Positions 15,190 to 17,248 of a DNA stretch of 17,248 nt are shown piece after piece (positions within the stretch are counted from its first letter, which is position 1; each line of letters opens with the position of its first letter). Source of the DNA: Thermoplasmatales archaeon ex4484_36 (lineage in GTDB: Archaea; Thermoplasmatota; Penumbrarchaeia; Penumbrarchaeales; EX4484-36); contig NJDV01000005.1 of the NCBI GenBank assembly GCA_002254765.1, forward strand, positions 1 through 17,248, given 5' to 3'. The notes under the pieces were generated by a model. That model worked only from the letters and a program-made list of their open reading frames with translations, was not told the DNA's origin and made no database searches. The position numbers and the translations under genes were made by a program.

Positions 15190-15846
15190 ATGGGCAAAAG
15201 AAGGGCGCTCTTTCTCGTCGTGGAGGGTATAGACGGTTCAGGAAAGGCCACCCAGGCCTCCCTTCTAGCCAACTGGCTCACGAAGGAGGGTCTTAAGGTA
15301 GAGACTTTTGAGCTCCCCGGGGAGAGCCCGGCGGGGGGCCTCATAAAGAGATGCCTGAGGGGCGAGGAACCCCTCCCATCCCCGGAGGAGTTCGCCCTCC
15401 TCTACGCCTCTGACCGCTTCCACCACCTCCCGATGCTCCTTAATGCACTTAGTGAGTCGGATGTAGTTATTTTCGACCGCTACACCGCTTCCAACATGGC
15501 CTACCAAGGGGCTAGGGTCCCTCCTGAGAGGCGGGAGGCTTTCCTAAAGTGGCTGAAGGATGTGGAGGACCCCTTACCCAGGCCGGACCTCATCTTCTTT
15601 CTGGACGTTGAGCCTGAGGCAGCAAGAGAGCTTGTGGAGAAGAGAGGGTGGCTTGACAGAAATGAGGAGTGGCTTGACTATCAGAAGGAGGTCCACTCCC
15701 TCTACGTGAAGCTCTCAGATGGGGAGGGATGGGTAAGGGTGATGTGCACAGAGGGGGGAGTGGTCCTTCCCCCCGAGAGGATACACATTATCCTCAAGGG
15801 GATTCTCCTTGAGCGCTTTCCCCACCTTCTCTCCCGCTGCGAATGA
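15190..15846 (+). CDS. tmk: Thymidylate kinase
   Basis: dTMP kinase phosphorylates dTMP to dTDP with ATP, an essential step of DNA precursor synthesis. The 218-aa product has the P-loop EGIDGSGKATQ (about residues 12-22), the segment ELPGESPAGGLIKR, which stands where the family has its substrate-binding FPxYxSPxG motif, LLYASDRFHH (about 71-79), the hallmark DRYTASNMAYQ (about 96-106), and a lid-like GWLDRNEEWLDYQKEVHSLY. Ala follows the P-loop Lys where Ser/Thr-Thr is commoner. The frame is open from 15127, but the ATG at 15190 starts at the family's N-terminus and has a TATA box 24 nt upstream. Its last 53 nt overlap the end of hflX on the other strand. Confidence 0.9.
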   Translation: MGKRRALFLVVEGIDGSGKATQASLLANWLTKEGLKVETFELPGESPAGGLIKRCLRGEEPLPSPEEFALLYASDRFHHLPMLLNALSESDVVIFDRYTASNMAYQGARVPPERREAFLKWLKDVEDPLPRPDLIFFLDVEPEAARELVEKRGWLDRNEEWLDYQKEVHSLYVKLSDGEGWVRVMCTEGGVVLPPERIHIILKGILLERFPHLLSRCE

Positions 15847-17104
15847 GCTCTATCCTTCCCCCCAGGCTTGCCACCCATTCCTCGATCTCCTTCATGACCC
15901 TCCTTGGAGCTGCCACCCTTATGTCGGGGTCAGATGAGGCCACCTGAAGTATTGCCGTCTTCGCTGAGAGCCACCTGAAGAGCTCCTCTGCCTCCAACCC
16001 TTGAGGGAGGATTATCCTGTATTCCCACTCCCACGGCATCCACCTCTTCATCTCCTCAATGAGCCTCTCGAGACCCTCCCTTTCTTTAGCGGAGACAGCT
16101 GCTGTAGAACATACAAGCCCCCTGGAAGAGAGCATGAGTTCTTCGAGGAGTTCCTCAGCCCCCTCCCGGGCCACATCTATCTTGTTACCTACGAGGATCA
16201 CTCTTCCTTTAAGGCCTCCCTCTCTTATCACCTTAAGGGAGGCGTCGAACTTCCTCCTCACCTCCCCCTCCTCTTCAGAGATGTCAAGGACCAGAAGAAC
16301 AAGGTCTGCCGTGTAGATGTCATCCAGGGTGGGTTTGAAGGCCTCTATCAGGTAGGGTGGGAGACCTTCGATGAATCCCACCGTGTCGGCGAGGGTCACA
16401 TGCGGTATCTTCTTCACAGCTCTCACCCTGGAGAGAAGGGTGGTGAAGAGCCTCTGTTCCACAGGGGCGTCCTCGTCCGTCAAAGCGTTGAAGAGGGATG
16501 TCTTGCCAGCGTTGGTGTAACCTGCCGTGGAGACCAGGTATATTCCCTTCCTCCTTCTCATCTCCCTCTCGAGCCTTCTTCTTTCCTCTATGGCCTTCAA
16601 CTCCCTCCTGAGCCTGGCCATCCTCCTGCGTGCCCTCCTCACGTAATAGTCGATCCTATACTCCCCGCCCGCCAAAAAGCCGGGGTGCTCTTTTAGCTTG
16701 CCCCTGTGAACGTACTCCTTCAGTATGGGCAGTTCGTAGGTAAGCTCCATCATCTCTACTTGCAGGGAGGCCTCCCTGCTGCCCACCCTTTCCCTGAAGA
16801 TCTCCAGAATAAGTTTGATCTTGTCGTACACCTCCCCTCCTAGTACCTCGGAGAGGTTGAAGAATTGATTTGGCTTCAGCACCCCGTTCACCACCACCAT
16901 CTCAGCCCCCACCCTCTCTTTGAGCTCTGCCGCCTCCTTCAGCTTTCCGCTGCCCAGATAGGTACTGGTATCAGGCTTTTGCCTTCGCTGAAGTAGTGTT
17001 GCTACCGGGGTGATCCCCGCCGTTTCCATGAGCTCTAGCACCTCACCTACCCTCGGGGTGGTGGTTAGAAGAAGTGCGCGCTTTGAGCTGTCATCATCTG
17101 TCAT
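15794..17104 (-). CDS. hflX: HflX ribosome-associated GTPase
   Basis: HflX is a P-loop GTPase that binds 50S subunits and in bacteria splits stalled ribosomes. The 436-aa product has the HflX N-terminal domain (YLGSGKLKEAAEL, NGVLKPNQFFNL, YDKIKLILEIFRERVGSREASLQVEMMEL), a coiled, Arg-rich linker helix (about 150-187) and the G domain: G1 GYTNAGKT (about 195-202), LFTTLLSRVR, G3 DTVGFIEGLPPYLIEAF (about 240-256) and G4 NKID (about 307-310). The family's GPGETQLE linker motif reads GFLAGGEYRID here. The C-terminal domain ends in a charged tail. The ATG at 17104 is preferred to the TTG at 17107. No convincing TATA box was seen upstream. Its 3' end overlaps tmk convergently by 53 nt. Confidence 0.93.
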   Translation of the reverse strand: MTDDDSSKRALLLTTTPRVGEVLELMETAGITPVATLLQRRQKPDTSTYLGSGKLKEAAELKERVGAEMVVVNGVLKPNQFFNLSEVLGGEVYDKIKLILEIFRERVGSREASLQVEMMELTYELPILKEYVHRGKLKEHPGFLAGGEYRIDYYVRRARRRMARLRRELKAIEERRRLEREMRRRKGIYLVSTAGYTNAGKTSLFNALTDEDAPVEQRLFTTLLSRVRAVKKIPHVTLADTVGFIEGLPPYLIEAFKPTLDDIYTADLVLLVLDISEEEGEVRRKFDASLKVIREGGLKGRVILVGNKIDVAREGAEELLEELMLSSRGLVCSTAAVSAKEREGLERLIEEMKRWMPWEWEYRIILPQGLEAEELFRWLSAKTAILQVASSDPDIRVAAPRRVMKEIEEWVASLGGRIELIRSGREGGESAQGESP

Positions 17105-17176
17105 CAAGGTCTACTTAGGTAAGGAGAGTAATCTACTTTGCGGAAATGCTTATCGGTGGTGCGGGGCCCAATATCC

Positions 17177-17183
17177 TTATATA
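17177..17183 (+). promoter_or_regulatory. TATA box of the gene starting at 17208
   Basis: TTATATA is centred 28 nt before an ATG at 17208, the spacing seen at the leaderless genes elsewhere in this window. It indicates a gene divergent from hflX. Confidence 0.5.
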
Positions 17184-17207
17184 GAAGTTCTGAGATGGGA
17201 AGCACAG

Positions 17208-17248
17208 ATGACCCACGCGGATGTAGAAAGTTCGGTAGAGGATATCCT
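17208..17248 (+). CDS. 5' end of a gene running off the window (partial)
   Basis: Thirteen codons (MTHADVESSVEDI...) are open from the ATG at 17208 to the window edge, with a well-placed TATA box upstream. The start is acidic and too short to identify. A second ATG at 17195 in another frame is also open to the edge, but it lies only 15 nt from the TATA box and is less likely. Confidence 0.4.
   Translation, partial: MTHADVESSVEDI

Overview
The window looks like a stretch of archaeal chromosome, probably from an uncultured euryarchaeon, perhaps of the Thermoplasmata side (lineage is an inference). The archaeal signs are an Orc1/Cdc6 initiator, the archaeal riboflavin enzymes RibC and RibL, a NOG1-type GTPase, TATA boxes 24-30 nt upstream of many start codons (leaderless transcripts), and GGAGGTGA-type Shine-Dalgarno sites on genes inside operons. 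Base composition is moderately GC-rich and genes are tightly packed, with many ATGA start/stop overlaps and several overlapping convergent 3' ends. No rRNA, tRNA, CRISPR array or insertion sequence was seen.

Layout. 1-423 is the 3' end of an exported-type beta-rich protein. 2503-420 (minus) is a riboflavin/FAD operon, ribB-ribL-ribC-ribH. 3488-2568 (minus) is a TPR protein. 4917-3532 (minus) is orc1/cdc6. A 280-nt divergent gap follows, which is a candidate replication origin. 5198-10654 (plus) is a three-gene operon joined by ATGA overlaps: a RimK-related ATP-grasp protein, a 1168-residue cell-surface TIGR03790-family protein, and a NOG1-like GTPase. 11344-10625 (minus) is a TrmJ-type RNA methyltransferase. 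11514-12626 (plus) holds an RNase Z-like metallo-hydrolase and a small zinc protein. 15106-12713 (minus) is a membrane pyrophosphatase. 15190-15846 (plus) is thymidylate kinase. 17104-15794 (minus) is HflX. The first 13 codons of another gene start at 17208.

The main surprises are structural. Three conserved genes lack pieces. ribH has a small out-of-frame deletion, and its C-terminal 33 codons lie intact in another frame. nog1 has its ATG in one frame and its conserved body in another, with the usual N-terminal segment absent. The membrane pyrophosphatase lacks in frame about 36 residues carrying the family-wide DNAKK motif. Closed assembly gaps or sequence errors are the simplest shared cause; real inactivation is the alternative. 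Separately, the pyrophosphatase carries an unusual exported N-terminal domain, and the TIGR03790 protein has a carbohydrate-binding-like domain inserted in its core, five Ig-like repeats and a C-terminal membrane anchor. The surface protein/ATP-grasp operon beside orc1 is the best candidate for an undescribed system.
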